Positions 34,725 to 43,714 of a stretch of DNA of 64,000 nucleotides are shown here, in pieces. Source of the stretch: Burkholderia pyrrocinia (GTDB lineage: Bacteria; Pseudomonadota; Gammaproteobacteria; Burkholderiales; Burkholderiaceae); the NCBI RefSeq assembly GCF_003330765.1, contig NZ_CP024903.1, forward strand, positions 1,612,001-1,676,000. The letters are read 5' to 3'. The stretch's first letter is position 1. Each line of letters opens with the position of its first letter. Under the pieces are notes generated by a model. That model worked only from the letters and a program-made list of their open reading frames with translations. It was not told the DNA's origin and ran no database searches. Both the position numbers and the translations under genes were made by a program.

Positions 34725-35875
34725 ACGCGTGGGCAGGCCTGCGCGAATCGTTCTCGGTCGCGCGCTGGTGGAGCATCGTGCTGAAGGAATTCCTGCAGTT
34801 GCGCCGCGACCGCGTGACGTTCGCGATGATCGTCGGCGTGCCGATCATCCAGCTCGCGCTGTTCGGCTTCGCGATCAACACCGATCCGAAGCACCTGCCG
34901 ACCGCGGTGATCGTCGGCGATTCGAGCCCGTTCGCGCGCAGCTTTATCGCCGCGATGCGCAATTCCGCGTATTTCGACATCGTCGAGACGCTGCCCGACG
35001 AGGCGGCCGGCCGGCATGCGCTCGCACGCGGCGACGTGCAGTTCGTGCTGAGCGTGCCGGCCGATTTCTCGCGGCGGCTGCTGCGCGGCGAGCGCCCGGC
35101 GCTGCTCGTCGAGGCGGACGCGACCGATCCTGTCGCGACCGCGTCGGCGATCGGCGCGCTGCCGGGCCTCGTGCAGCCCGTTGCGGACAAGGACCTGACC
35201 GGCCCGCTCGCGCACCTGAACGGGCGCCCGGCCGCGTTCGACGTCGTGCTGCACCGGCTGTACAACCCCGAAGGCATCACGCAATACAACGTCGTGCCGG
35301 GCCTGATGGGCGTGATCCTGACCATGACGATGGTGATGATGACGGGCCTCGCGATCACGCGCGAACGCGAGCGCGGCACGATGGAGAACCTGCTCGCGAC
35401 GCCCGTACGACCGCTCGAGGTGATGACGGGCAAGATCGTCCCGTACGTGTTCATCGGGCTGATCCAGGTGTCGATCATTCTCGCGGCCGCGCGGTTCGTG
35501 TTCGAGGTGCCGTTCGTCGGCGGTGTGTTCGCGATCTACCTGTCGGCGCTGCTGTTCATCGCCGCGAACCTGACGGTCGGCATCACGCTGTCGTCGCTCG
35601 CGCAGAACCAGTTGCAGGCGATGCAGCTCGCGGTGTTCTATTTCCTGCCGAACATCCTGCTGTCGGGCTTCATGTTCCCGTTCGCCGGGATGCCGAAGTG
35701 GGCGCAGTTCATCGGCAACCTGCTGCCGCTCACCTACTTCAACCGCCTCGTGCGCGGCATCCTGCTGAAAGGCAACGGCTGGACCGACCTGTGGCCGTCG
35801 GTGTGGCCGGTCGCGCTGTTCACGGTCGTCGTGATGAGCGTCGCGCTGCGCTTCTACCGGCGCACGCTCGACTAG
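34721..35875 (+). CDS. ABC-2 type exporter permease
   Basis: 384 residues with an N-terminal membrane helix (about 33-53), a large extracytoplasmic domain, and five C-terminal helices including GLAITRERERGTMENLLATPVRP, the ABC-2 signature. It resembles YbhS/YbhR; only one permease gene is present, so it probably homodimerises. The start ATGA overlaps the ATPase stop. Substrate unknown, with drug, dye or biocide as family precedent. Confidence 0.92.
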   Translation: MNAWAGLRESFSVARWWSIVLKEFLQLRRDRVTFAMIVGVPIIQLALFGFAINTDPKHLPTAVIVGDSSPFARSFIAAMRNSAYFDIVETLPDEAAGRHALARGDVQFVLSVPADFSRRLLRGERPALLVEADATDPVATASAIGALPGLVQPVADKDLTGPLAHLNGRPAAFDVVLHRLYNPEGITQYNVVPGLMGVILTMTMVMMTGLAITRERERGTMENLLATPVRPLEVMTGKIVPYVFIGLIQVSIILAAARFVFEVPFVGGVFAIYLSALLFIAANLTVGITLSSLAQNQLQAMQLAVFYFLPNILLSGFMFPFAGMPKWAQFIGNLLPLTYFNRLVRGILLKGNGWTDLWPSVWPVALFTVVVMSVALRFYRRTLD

Positions 35876-35885
35876 GCGCCGCGCG

Positions 35886-37376
35886 ATGAAACCGGCCGCG
35901 CCCCTCGCCTCCCACGCTGCCCGCGGCTGCGCATGGGCAGCCGCTGCGCTGCTCGTCACCGGCTGCGCAGTCGGGCCGGACTTCCGCACGCCGGATGCGC
36001 CGGCCACGCAACACTACACGCGCGGCGCGGCGCCCGTGACGACGGCCGCCGCCGGCGGCCCGGGCGGCGACGCGCAGACGTTCGCGTCAGCCGCGCACAC
36101 GCCGCAGCGCTGGTGGACGCAGTTCGGCTCCGAACCGTTGAACCGGCTCGTCGATACCGCATGGCAAAACAGCCCGACGCTCGCCGAAGCCGGCGCGCGG
36201 CTCGACGAAGCGCGGCAGAACCATGCGGCCGAAGCCGGCGCGACGATGCTGCCGCGCGTCGACGCGAACCTGTCCGCGACGCGCGAGAAGGTCGACATCG
36301 CCGCGTTCGGGTTGCCGGCCAACGTGCCGAATCCGGGGCCGTTCACGCTGTATGACGCGTCGGTGAGCGTGTCGTACGTGCTCGACGTGTTCGGCGGCAA
36401 CCGGCGCGCGCTCGAAGCGCTGCGCGCGCAGGTCGACTATCAGGCGTACACGCTCGACGCGGCGCGCCTGACGCTCGCGGGCAATGTCGTTGCCACCGCG
36501 ATCCTGCGCGCGTCGCTCGCGCAGCAGGTCGCGCTCACGCAGCAGCTCGTCGACGCGCAGGCGCGGCAGTTGCGCATCGTCGAAGCGCGCTTCGCGGCGG
36601 GCGGCGTGTCGCGGGCCGACGTGCACGCGCAACGCGCGCTGCTCGCGCAGACGCAGGCGTCGCTGCCGCCGCTCGCGGCCCGCCTCGCGCAGGCCGGCCA
36701 CCGGCTCGCGATCCTGCTCGGCGCGCCGCCGGCCGATGCCGATCTGCCGGACCTGGCGCTCGATGCGCTCGCGTTGCCGCGTGCGTTGCCGGTGACGCTG
36801 CCATCGACGCTCGCGCGCGAACGGCCCGATATCCGCGCGGCCGAAGCCGTGCTGCATCAGGCGAGCGCGAACGTCGGCGTCGCGACCGCGAACCTGTATC
36901 CGCGCTTCTCGATCTCGGCCGGTATCGGTTCGGAACGCACGCGCATCGCGGATATCGTGAGCGGGCTGAATATCTGGAACGTCGGTCTTGGCCTGACGCA
37001 GCCGCTCTTTCACGGCGGCGAACTGCGCGCGAAGAAACGTGCGGCCGAAGCGGCGTACGACGCCGCGTTCGCGAGTTACCGGGAAACCGTGCTGCAGGCG
37101 CTTCAGCAGGTAGCCGACGCGATGCGCGCGGTCGAACACGACGCGGCCGAATTGCAGGCGAGAGACGCCGCCGCGCAGGAAGCGGCGGCCAGCAACGCGA
37201 TTGCGGGCGACCGTTACGCGGCGGGCGGGATCAGCACGTTCGATCTGCTCGACGCGCAGCGGCAGGCATTGCAGACGACGCTCGACCGCACGCGTGCGCA
37301 GGCTGACCGGCTCGCCGATACGGCGGCGTTGTTTCAGGCGCTGGCGGGAAGCCGGACGGATGACCCGGCGCAGTGA
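35886..37376 (+). CDS. Outer-membrane efflux lipoprotein (NodT family)
   Basis: 496 residues. The lipobox LVTGC is followed by AVGPDFRTPDAP. Two outer-membrane-efflux domains follow, with RPDIRAAEAVLHQASANVGVA and the C-terminal SNAIAGDRYAAGGISTFDLLDAQR. It supplies the TolC-like channel for the ABC exporter. It begins 10 bp after the permease stop. An independent second NodT homologue in this window serves the RND pump. Confidence 0.92.
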   Translation: MKPAAPLASHAARGCAWAAAALLVTGCAVGPDFRTPDAPATQHYTRGAAPVTTAAAGGPGGDAQTFASAAHTPQRWWTQFGSEPLNRLVDTAWQNSPTLAEAGARLDEARQNHAAEAGATMLPRVDANLSATREKVDIAAFGLPANVPNPGPFTLYDASVSVSYVLDVFGGNRRALEALRAQVDYQAYTLDAARLTLAGNVVATAILRASLAQQVALTQQLVDAQARQLRIVEARFAAGGVSRADVHAQRALLAQTQASLPPLAARLAQAGHRLAILLGAPPADADLPDLALDALALPRALPVTLPSTLARERPDIRAAEAVLHQASANVGVATANLYPRFSISAGIGSERTRIADIVSGLNIWNVGLGLTQPLFHGGELRAKKRAAEAAYDAAFASYRETVLQALQQVADAMRAVEHDAAELQARDAAAQEAAASNAIAGDRYAAGGISTFDLLDAQRQALQTTLDRTRAQADRLADTAALFQALAGSRTDDPAQ

Positions 37377-37533
37377 CCGGCAGAATGGCGTTGGCACCGG
37401 CCGAACACCGCCGGCCTGCACGCCATGCACCGCGTGAGCGGCGCGCTTGTCGGGCTCGGCCTCCGTCGCCGCCCGCTTCCGTTCGATGCCGCCGGCGACG
37501 GAACCCGCAATACGCGCAACGCATGCCGCACAT

Positions 37534-37560
37534 AAAAAAACCGGCCCGAAGGCCGGTTCT
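37534..37560 (-). terminator. Terminator after the OmpC-like porin gene
   Basis: On the minus strand AACCGGCC-TTCG-GGCCGG is followed by seven T residues (complement of 37534-37540), with a stable TTCG tetraloop. It sits 43 bp past the porin stop. Confidence 0.88.
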
Positions 37561-37602
37561 TCATACCGCATGCCGTAAGCGGCGCTCGCGCGCCGCGCGA
37601 CA

Positions 37603-38823
37603 TCAGAAGCGGTGGATCAGGCCAACGCCAGCAGCGATCTGGTTCTGCTTCGAACCTGCGCCCACGCCGTCGCCGATCGACGTCGTTGCGGAGACGATGC
37701 CGCCCGTCGGGGTCACCGTGTTACCGCTTGCGTGCTGATAAGCCTCAACCGCATACAGGCCCGTGCGCTTCGACAGGCTGTAGTACTGCGACAGCGTGAC
37801 CTGGTGGTACTTCGCCGCACTCGAGACACCGTTCGACTGCGTTGCCGCCGTGTACGAATAGCCCGCCGCGAAGTCCCACTGAGCCGATGCCTTCCAGTGC
37901 AGCACGGCGCCTGCCGTGTTGAAAATCGCCGTGTTCTTGAAGCCCGAACCCGTACCCGGGATGTACTGAACGTTCGAGTACGACGCCGAAATGTCCCACG
38001 ACGGCGTGAACTGGTAGCCAGCCGTCACGGCGATACGCTGTTGCGACTGTGCGAACTGGTACCCGTTGTTGATCGACGACACCGCCGGCTCGACGCCGTT
38101 GGTACCAGCCGCATTCAGACCGTTCTGCACCGTCGAGTTCGCACCCCACGCGCCGCCGCCGAGCGTCGCGTTGTTGACCTTCTGGTAGCCGACCGCGATG
38201 CCTGCCGGGCCGTTCAGGTACTGGATCGCCGCGCTCCACGTCGAGCCGCGGTTCGTTGCGCCTGCAACGCCGCCGAACGAGTACGAACCGCCGACCGTGA
38301 AGCCGTAGAACTTCGGCGACATGTAGACGAGCGAGTTGTTCGCGCGGTAGCTGGTATCCAGCGAATCGATATCGCCCGGGTGCGCGCCGTAGTAACCGGT
38401 CAGCCAGGTCGTCGGGCTATACGGCGACAGCAGCGTGTAGTACGCGGTGTACTGACGGCCAGCCGTCAGCGTACCGTACGACGCGTTGGTCATACCGACC
38501 CATGCCTGACGCGTGAAGATGCCGTTCGTCCATTGCGACGAGCCGTTGTTCGCGTTGAAGCCGGCTTCCAACTGGAAAATCGCCTTCGTGCCGCCGCCGA
38601 GATCTTCGCTGCCCTTCAGGCCGAAGCGGCTACCCGCCCAAATGCCGGTGGCCATCTGCACCTTCGAGTGACCGCCCGTGGTCGCACCGGTGGCCGACGA
38701 GTTGTTCTGCCAAGCGATAGCGTTATCGACGATACCGTACAGGGTCACGCTGCTCTGGGCGTGGGCGGCGGTAGCGGCTGCAAGGCCAACTGCCGTCATG
38801 GCGAAAGCGACGCGCTTTTTCAT
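37603..38823 (-). CDS. Gram-negative trimeric porin (OmpC/OpcP-like)
   Basis: 406 residues. A signal peptide (VAFAMTAVGLAAATAAHAQ) is followed by SSVTLYGIVDNAI, the standard Burkholderia porin start, constriction-loop motifs (RQAWVGMTNASYGTLTAGRQ), repeated beta strands and the terminal Phe in GVGLIHRF for outer-membrane assembly. It forms a 16-stranded general diffusion pore. ATG 38823 has GGAG 7-8 nt upstream. Single-gene unit with its own terminator. Confidence 0.95.
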   Translation of the reverse strand: MKKRVAFAMTAVGLAAATAAHAQSSVTLYGIVDNAIAWQNNSSATGATTGGHSKVQMATGIWAGSRFGLKGSEDLGGGTKAIFQLEAGFNANNGSSQWTNGIFTRQAWVGMTNASYGTLTAGRQYTAYYTLLSPYSPTTWLTGYYGAHPGDIDSLDTSYRANNSLVYMSPKFYGFTVGGSYSFGGVAGATNRGSTWSAAIQYLNGPAGIAVGYQKVNNATLGGGAWGANSTVQNGLNAAGTNGVEPAVSSINNGYQFAQSQQRIAVTAGYQFTPSWDISASYSNVQYIPGTGSGFKNTAIFNTAGAVLHWKASAQWDFAAGYSYTAATQSNGVSSAAKYHQVTLSQYYSLSKRTGLYAVEAYQHASGNTVTPTGGIVSATTSIGDGVGAGSKQNQIAAGVGLIHRF

Positions 38824-39322
38824 TGATTCTCCGTCCTCAAAGAATGATTTCTTATCTGGTGTGGTCTTGTGACACATGTGCGAGTACATGCCGGCGCAAT
38901 TCTGACGGATTACCAATCGTTTCCCAATATGCGCAGTCGGTCATCGTATGATCGACGCAACGCACGGGTTCACCAAACGGTTACATAACACCTGAAAACG
39001 CTTACGCGGCGGGCCTTTCCGGCATTTACCGGTGAAAACCCTAGCTTTACATTTTTACTGGTGCATCGAGACCGTCCGATGTCGTCAGACGCCTTCGGCA
39101 AATCTTGTCTTACCAATGCGCAACCGCTGTTGACGCCGCGATTCACGCCGCCGCGCAGGATCGCTGACATTCATGACACCCACATTTCGGGAAACGAAAT
39201 CATGAAAACGTTTCAGTCGGTGCGTGGGAGATCAGACGGAAACGGCCCGGCGAACGCGGGACGAGGGACGATGGACAAGGGGCGATGCCGGCGCCTGTCG
39301 CACCGGCATCGTTCAGCGCGAT
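38824..39322. other. 499-bp intergenic region
   Basis: No gene found. It should contain the porin promoter on the minus strand and its 5' leader. It is AT-richer than the surroundings, with a CACATGTG palindrome at 38873-38880 and an AT-rich run near 39040-39060. No confident -35/-10 pair was identified. The weak minus-strand frame at 38970-39170 lacks a ribosome site. Confidence 0.5.
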
Positions 39323-40387
39323 TCAGCGCGTGGCCGGCTGCGCGAGGCGCGTATTCACGGCATCGGCGAGCACGGTCATGCGCGCACGGATCGCCGTGTT
39401 CGAGCCGACGAGCGCGAGCGACGACGCCATGATCCGGTAGATGCGCTTTCTCGGCACCTTGGCCGGCTTCGCCGGATCGAGCCACGCGTCGTGGCCGGCC
39501 AGCAGTTCGAGCGTTTCGAGGCCGATCATGATCGGCCACAGGCATGCGAGCCGCAGCCGTACGAAGCGGCGCGGGATCGCGAGCGTATACAGGCTCGCGT
39601 CGCGATACTGGTCGAGCGCCACGCGCAGCAGGTCGACCAGCACGCCGCGCGCACGCGCCGACGCGTCGGGCGACATCAGGTCGGCCAGGCCGATCCCGTG
39701 CGCGCCCAGCACATCCTCGGGCAGGTAGCAGCGGCCGATGCGCAGGTCCTTCGCGCAGTCGCGCAGGATGTTGGTCATCTGCAGCGCCTTGCCGAAACGA
39801 ATGCCCTTCTCGCGCATGTCCGGCAAATCCCAGCCGCGCGCGGCGTGCGTATGCGCGCCCGTCATGTCGGTCCAGAACTCGCCCACGCAGCCGGCGACGA
39901 GGTACGTGTAGCGGTCGAGCACGTCGCGCGTCGGCAGCGACGCGACCTGGCCCGACTGCTCGTCGGGGAACGTGCGCAGGTCGAATTCCATCCCCGACGT
40001 CAGCGTCGCGACGACCTTGCGGATCGACGCGCGGTCGGCGTCCGGCTGCGCGCGCAGCAGCGCGAGCATCGGCTCCATCGCGCCGAGCAGCACGTGCTCG
40101 TGCGAATCGGTCTGCATCCGCGTCACGTCCTCGAGCGAACGCGACAGCGCCGCGCCGTCGCCGAGCCGTTCGATCTCGTCGCGCAGGTCGGTCAGCAACG
40201 CCGCCCGGCGATCGGGCGCGACGAGCGCCGTGTCGGCGATCGTGTCGGCCGCGCGCGCGAGCAGGTACGCGAGGCCGACCGGGTCGCGCATGCCGTCGGG
40301 CAGCACGCGCAGCGTCAGGTAGAAGGAGCGGGAAACGTTCTTCAGCAGCTCGCCGAGCAGATAGGCGGGATCGGTATGGGTCGTCAT
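39323..40387 (-). CDS. Squalene/phytoene synthase family, farnesyl-diphosphate farnesyltransferase
   Basis: 354 residues. It contains both Asp-rich motifs that bind diphosphate-Mg: DTIAD (48-52) within LARAADTIADTALV, and DCAKD (210-214) within QMTNILRDCAKDLRIGRCYLP. SRSFYLTLRVLP and RKVVATLTSGM are also typical. The long form and LDRYTYLVAGCVGEFWTDM resemble the eukaryote-like squalene synthase subgroup rather than the short HpnC/HpnD pair. It would condense two farnesyl diphosphates toward squalene or hopanoid precursors. No other isoprenoid gene is adjacent. Confidence 0.88.
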   Translation of the reverse strand: MTTHTDPAYLLGELLKNVSRSFYLTLRVLPDGMRDPVGLAYLLARAADTIADTALVAPDRRAALLTDLRDEIERLGDGAALSRSLEDVTRMQTDSHEHVLLGAMEPMLALLRAQPDADRASIRKVVATLTSGMEFDLRTFPDEQSGQVASLPTRDVLDRYTYLVAGCVGEFWTDMTGAHTHAARGWDLPDMREKGIRFGKALQMTNILRDCAKDLRIGRCYLPEDVLGAHGIGLADLMSPDASARARGVLVDLLRVALDQYRDASLYTLAIPRRFVRLRLACLWPIMIGLETLELLAGHDAWLDPAKPAKVPRKRIYRIMASSLALVGSNTAIRARMTVLADAVNTRLAQPATR

Positions 40388-40759
40388 GGGTCGGGAAAAA
40401 TCGGCCGGCGCGGGCCCCGGACGCACACGGGCGCCGGGCACCCGCGCCGGCCCGCGAGTCGCCGCATCGTCGCGCCAGGCGGGCGTCGGCCCCGGCGCGG
40501 CGATGCAAAATTCCCGCAAGTTTAGTGCATCCGGCGCGCGGCCTGCCGGCGATGGCCGGAATGCGGCGCGCGCACGGCTACCGTGCCCTCGTCCTGCCGC
40601 GCACATTGCGCCCTCAAACGAAACAGAAAGGCATAAGTAATACATATGTAATGATTCGATGCGACGATCGCGTCCCGTTCGGTTCCGCGCGGCACGGTAC
40701 GACAGCCACGCCGGCGGAGCGACCGCCCTTTCCGACTCCCGTTTCGAAGGTTCATCGAC
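40388..40759. other. 372-bp divergent intergenic region
   Basis: No gene recognised. It separates the squalene-synthase-like gene (minus) from the GDPD gene (plus) and must hold both promoters. The most promising segment is the AT-rich stretch 40625-40660, with a perfect palindrome TACATATGTA at 40641-40650. Confidence 0.5.
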
Positions 40760-41905
40760 ATGCTCCTCAAGCGCCCGAGCGCCCTGCGCTACGTCCCGTT
40801 CGCCTGTGCCGCCACCTTCCTGCTCGCCGCGTGCGGCGGCGACGACGCGCTGACGTCCGATCCCACGCAGCCGATTTCCGCGAAGGTCCAGGTGGTCGGC
40901 CATCGCGGCGCGAGCGCGCTGCGCCCCGAACACACGCTCGCGTCGTACCGCAAGGCGATCGAGGACGGCGCGGACGTCATCGAGCCCGACCTCGTGTCGA
41001 CGCGCGACGGCATGCTCGTCGCGCACCACGAGAACGAGATCTCGGGCACCACGAACGTGTCGGCGCTGCCGCAGTTCGCGAGCCGCAGGGCGACCAAGAC
41101 GATCGACGGCGCGCAGCTGACAGGCTGGTTCACCGAGGATTTCACGCTCGCCGAGCTGAAGACGCTGCGCGCCCGCGAGCGCATTCCGCAGGTCCGCCCC
41201 GCGAACACCGCGTACAACGACCAGTTCGAGATTCCGACCTTCGACGAGATCGTCGCGCTCGCGAAGCAGATGTCCGCGCAGACCGGTCGCACGATCCACC
41301 TGTATCCGGAAACCAAGCATCCGACCTACTTCCAGTCGATCGACCTGCCGCTCGAGGACCGTCTCGTCGACGCGCTGCTGAAGGATCCGTACACGTCGCG
41401 CACGGCGACCGTCTACATCCAGTCGTTCGAGGTCGCGAACCTGAAGACGATCCGCAACCGGATCAAGTCGAGCCAGCCGAACTGGAAGCTCGTGCAGTTG
41501 ATGGACGAAGCCGGCCAGCGCCCGTACGACTTCGTGAAGGCGAACGACAAGCGCACGTACGGCGACCTGTCGACGCGCGACGGCATGCGCGAAATCGCGA
41601 CCTATGCGAACGGCGTCGGCCCGTACAAGACTTCGATCATCGCGGTCGCCGCGGACGGCACGCTGCAGCAGCCGACGCCGTACGTGCGCTACGCGCACGA
41701 GGCCGGCCTCGTCGTGCATCCGTACACGTTCCGCCCGGAGAACAACTTCCTGCCCGCGTCGCTGAAGGACGGCGGCACGCCGGGCACGCGCAACACCGCC
41801 GGCTCGGTGCGCGAGATCCAGGCTTACCTGCGCGCAGGCATCGACGGCTTTTTCACCGACGATCCGGCCGTGGGCCGCACGGCCGTCGATACGTTCAAGC
41901 GCTGA
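40760..41905 (+). CDS. Periplasmic glycerophosphodiester phosphodiesterase lipoprotein
   Basis: 381 residues with a lipobox FLLAAC near 20-25. The GDPD TIM barrel starts at VVGHRGASALRPEHTLASY (catalytic His and Glu), followed by EPDLVSTRDGMLVAHHENEI and a large GDPD insertion (residues 115-150), and ends near GIDGFFTDDPAVG. Resembles GlpQ-type enzymes hydrolysing glycerophosphodiesters to glycerol-3-phosphate. It has its own upstream region and converges on the rhodanese gene. Confidence 0.93.
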   Translation: MLLKRPSALRYVPFACAATFLLAACGGDDALTSDPTQPISAKVQVVGHRGASALRPEHTLASYRKAIEDGADVIEPDLVSTRDGMLVAHHENEISGTTNVSALPQFASRRATKTIDGAQLTGWFTEDFTLAELKTLRARERIPQVRPANTAYNDQFEIPTFDEIVALAKQMSAQTGRTIHLYPETKHPTYFQSIDLPLEDRLVDALLKDPYTSRTATVYIQSFEVANLKTIRNRIKSSQPNWKLVQLMDEAGQRPYDFVKANDKRTYGDLSTRDGMREIATYANGVGPYKTSIIAVAADGTLQQPTPYVRYAHEAGLVVHPYTFRPENNFLPASLKDGGTPGTRNTAGSVREIQAYLRAGIDGFFTDDPAVGRTAVDTFKR

Positions 41906-41934
41906 ACGTGCCGAGCGTGCCGCGCGTGCGGTAG

Positions 41935-41965
41935 CCGGGCGCGGCGCACAGCGTGCCGCGCCCGG
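41935..41965. terminator. GC-rich hairpin between convergent genes
   Basis: CCGGGCGCGGC (41935-41945) pairs perfectly with GCCGCGCCCGG (41955-41965) around a 9-nt loop. It has no long T run on either strand, so termination strength is uncertain; it may serve both converging genes. Confidence 0.5.
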
Positions 41966-41979
41966 TTGTGCCGCATCGG

Positions 41980-43605
41980 TCAGATCACGCTGAAGTGGTG
42001 CGTGCCGTCCCGCTTCAGCTGGTCGACCAGCCCGTATTCCCAGTCGAGATACGCCTGCATCGCGGCGGCCGCGTTGTCGGTGCCTTCGTACGGGCGCCGG
42101 TAGCGGTCGACGCGCGGTGACGCGAGGTGCGTCTCGCCGCTTTCGAGCGGCAGCCCGGCATCGATCCATGCCGCCGTGCCGCCGGTCAGCACCGCAATGT
42201 CGGCCGAAGCCGGCAGCAGCGCGCGTGCGTCGTCCGCCGCGAACCGCGCAAGCAGGCTCGATCCGCATGTGAACACGTAGCGCTTCGCGGGCGGGATCGC
42301 CGCGAGCGCGTCGCGCAACTGCGCGCGCACGGCGAACCACGCGCCCGGGATATGGCGCTTCACGTAGTTCGCGCTGGCCGTCACATCGACGATCGCCAGC
42401 TCGCCGGGCGCAGCCTCCTTCAGCCAGCCCGCGAGCGACGCAGGCGACACGTCGGTTGCGGGCGGCGTCGCCGGCACGTCGCGCGGCGGCTGGCCGCGCT
42501 CGCCGAACGCCGCCGTACCGGCCGGTTCGACAACGCGCACGTCCCAGCCCATCTGCGCGAGCCACGACGCGGTCATGTCCGCGCGCACGCCGTCGTCGTC
42601 GGCGAGCACGATCCGCGCGCCGCGCACGGCCGCGTGATGGTCGGTCTCCTGCACGAGCTGGCCGCCCGGCGTGCTCAGGAAGCCCGGCAGATGGCCGGCC
42701 TCGTATTCCTCCGGCGTACGCACATCGAAGCGGTACAGCGTGCGGCCCGGCTCGTCGAACGCGGCGACGTCCGCGAGCGCGATGCGCGGCACGCCGGCGC
42801 GTTCGGCCACCGCGCGCGCAGCCTGGCGCGCATCGGCGCGCTGCGCTACATCGATGTCGTCCGGAAAACGTCGCGCGGCACCGCGCTCGAGCGTCTGGCC
42901 GGCAAGCGTCCAGCCGATCGTGCCGTTGCGCAGCGCCGCGATCGGGTTCGGCAGCCCCGCGTTGATCAGCGACTGCGTGCCGATGATGCTGCGCGTGCGG
43001 CCCGCGCAGTTGACGACCACCTGCGTTTGCGGATTCGGCGCGAGCGAGCGCACGCGCAGCACGAGTTCCGCGCCCGGCACGCTCGTCGAGGTCGGGATGT
43101 TCATCGTCCGGTATTCGTCGAAACGGCGCGCATCGACGATCACGACGTCGGCCTTCGCGTCGATCAGCGCCTGCACTTCCTGCGCGGACAGCGACGGCGT
43201 ATGCCGCCCGGCCTCGACCCATTCGCCGAACGACTTGCTCGGCACGTTCACGTCGATGAACAGTTCGCCGCCCGCGGCCAGCCAGCCCGCGAGGCCGCCG
43301 TCGAGCAGCCGCACGTCGGTGTAGCCGAGCTGCGCGAGCTTCGCGGCCGCGCGGGGCGCGAGATCCTCGCCGCCCGCTTCGCCGAACACGACGATCGGCG
43401 TGTCGCGGCGCGGAATCCGCGTCCACGCGTCGAGTTCGAGTTTGGACAGCGGAAAGTTGGCGGCCCACAGCGGGTGGCCCTGTGCGTACGGATCTTCCTC
43501 GCGTACGTCGATCAGCGCGATCTCGTCGCGGGCAAGCAGGCGCGCGCGCACGTCCTGGTACGACGCGGCGGGAAAGCGGGAAGTGGAATCGGCGGATTGC
43601 GTCAC
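41980..43605 (-). CDS. Four-domain rhodanese (sulfurtransferase-like)
   Basis: 541 residues from GTG 43605 (a longer frame to 43662 is possible). Four rhodanese domains lie about 13-118, 138-242, 272-365 and 386-490. Only the second (VVVNCAGRTRS, Cys200) and fourth (VFTCGSS, Cys447) have a catalytic Cys; the equivalent site is FGEAGG in the first and LADDDG in the third, so those two are probably structural. It would move sulfane sulfur between thiol and sulfite or cyanide acceptors. It lies 109 bp after the thiol dioxygenase gene on the same strand, apparently one sulfur-handling unit. Confidence 0.88.
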   Translation of the reverse strand: MTQSADSTSRFPAASYQDVRARLLARDEIALIDVREEDPYAQGHPLWAANFPLSKLELDAWTRIPRRDTPIVVFGEAGGEDLAPRAAAKLAQLGYTDVRLLDGGLAGWLAAGGELFIDVNVPSKSFGEWVEAGRHTPSLSAQEVQALIDAKADVVIVDARRFDEYRTMNIPTSTSVPGAELVLRVRSLAPNPQTQVVVNCAGRTRSIIGTQSLINAGLPNPIAALRNGTIGWTLAGQTLERGAARRFPDDIDVAQRADARQAARAVAERAGVPRIALADVAAFDEPGRTLYRFDVRTPEEYEAGHLPGFLSTPGGQLVQETDHHAAVRGARIVLADDDGVRADMTASWLAQMGWDVRVVEPAGTAAFGERGQPPRDVPATPPATDVSPASLAGWLKEAAPGELAIVDVTASANYVKRHIPGAWFAVRAQLRDALAAIPPAKRYVFTCGSSLLARFAADDARALLPASADIAVLTGGTAAWIDAGLPLESGETHLASPRVDRYRRPYEGTDNAAAAMQAYLDWEYGLVDQLKRDGTHHFSVI

Positions 43606-43714
43606 GATGTCTCTGTCGGATTCTGTTGAAGTCGGTGAAGAAAGCAAAACAAAACGGATCAATCTTGAGCCCGCCGGCGCGCGCCCGCAACGGGCCGCGC
43701 CAACGGGCGTTGCA

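Noticed and set aside
38970..39170. 66-residue minus-strand frame upstream of the porin
   Set aside because: No ribosome site, no hydrophobic or domain pattern, and it lies in the porin regulatory region.
39323..43690. Very long minus-strand frame across 4.4 kb
   Set aside because: The squalene-synthase-like gene ends the frame at 39323-40387; the upstream part is antisense to GDPD and out of frame with the rhodanese gene.
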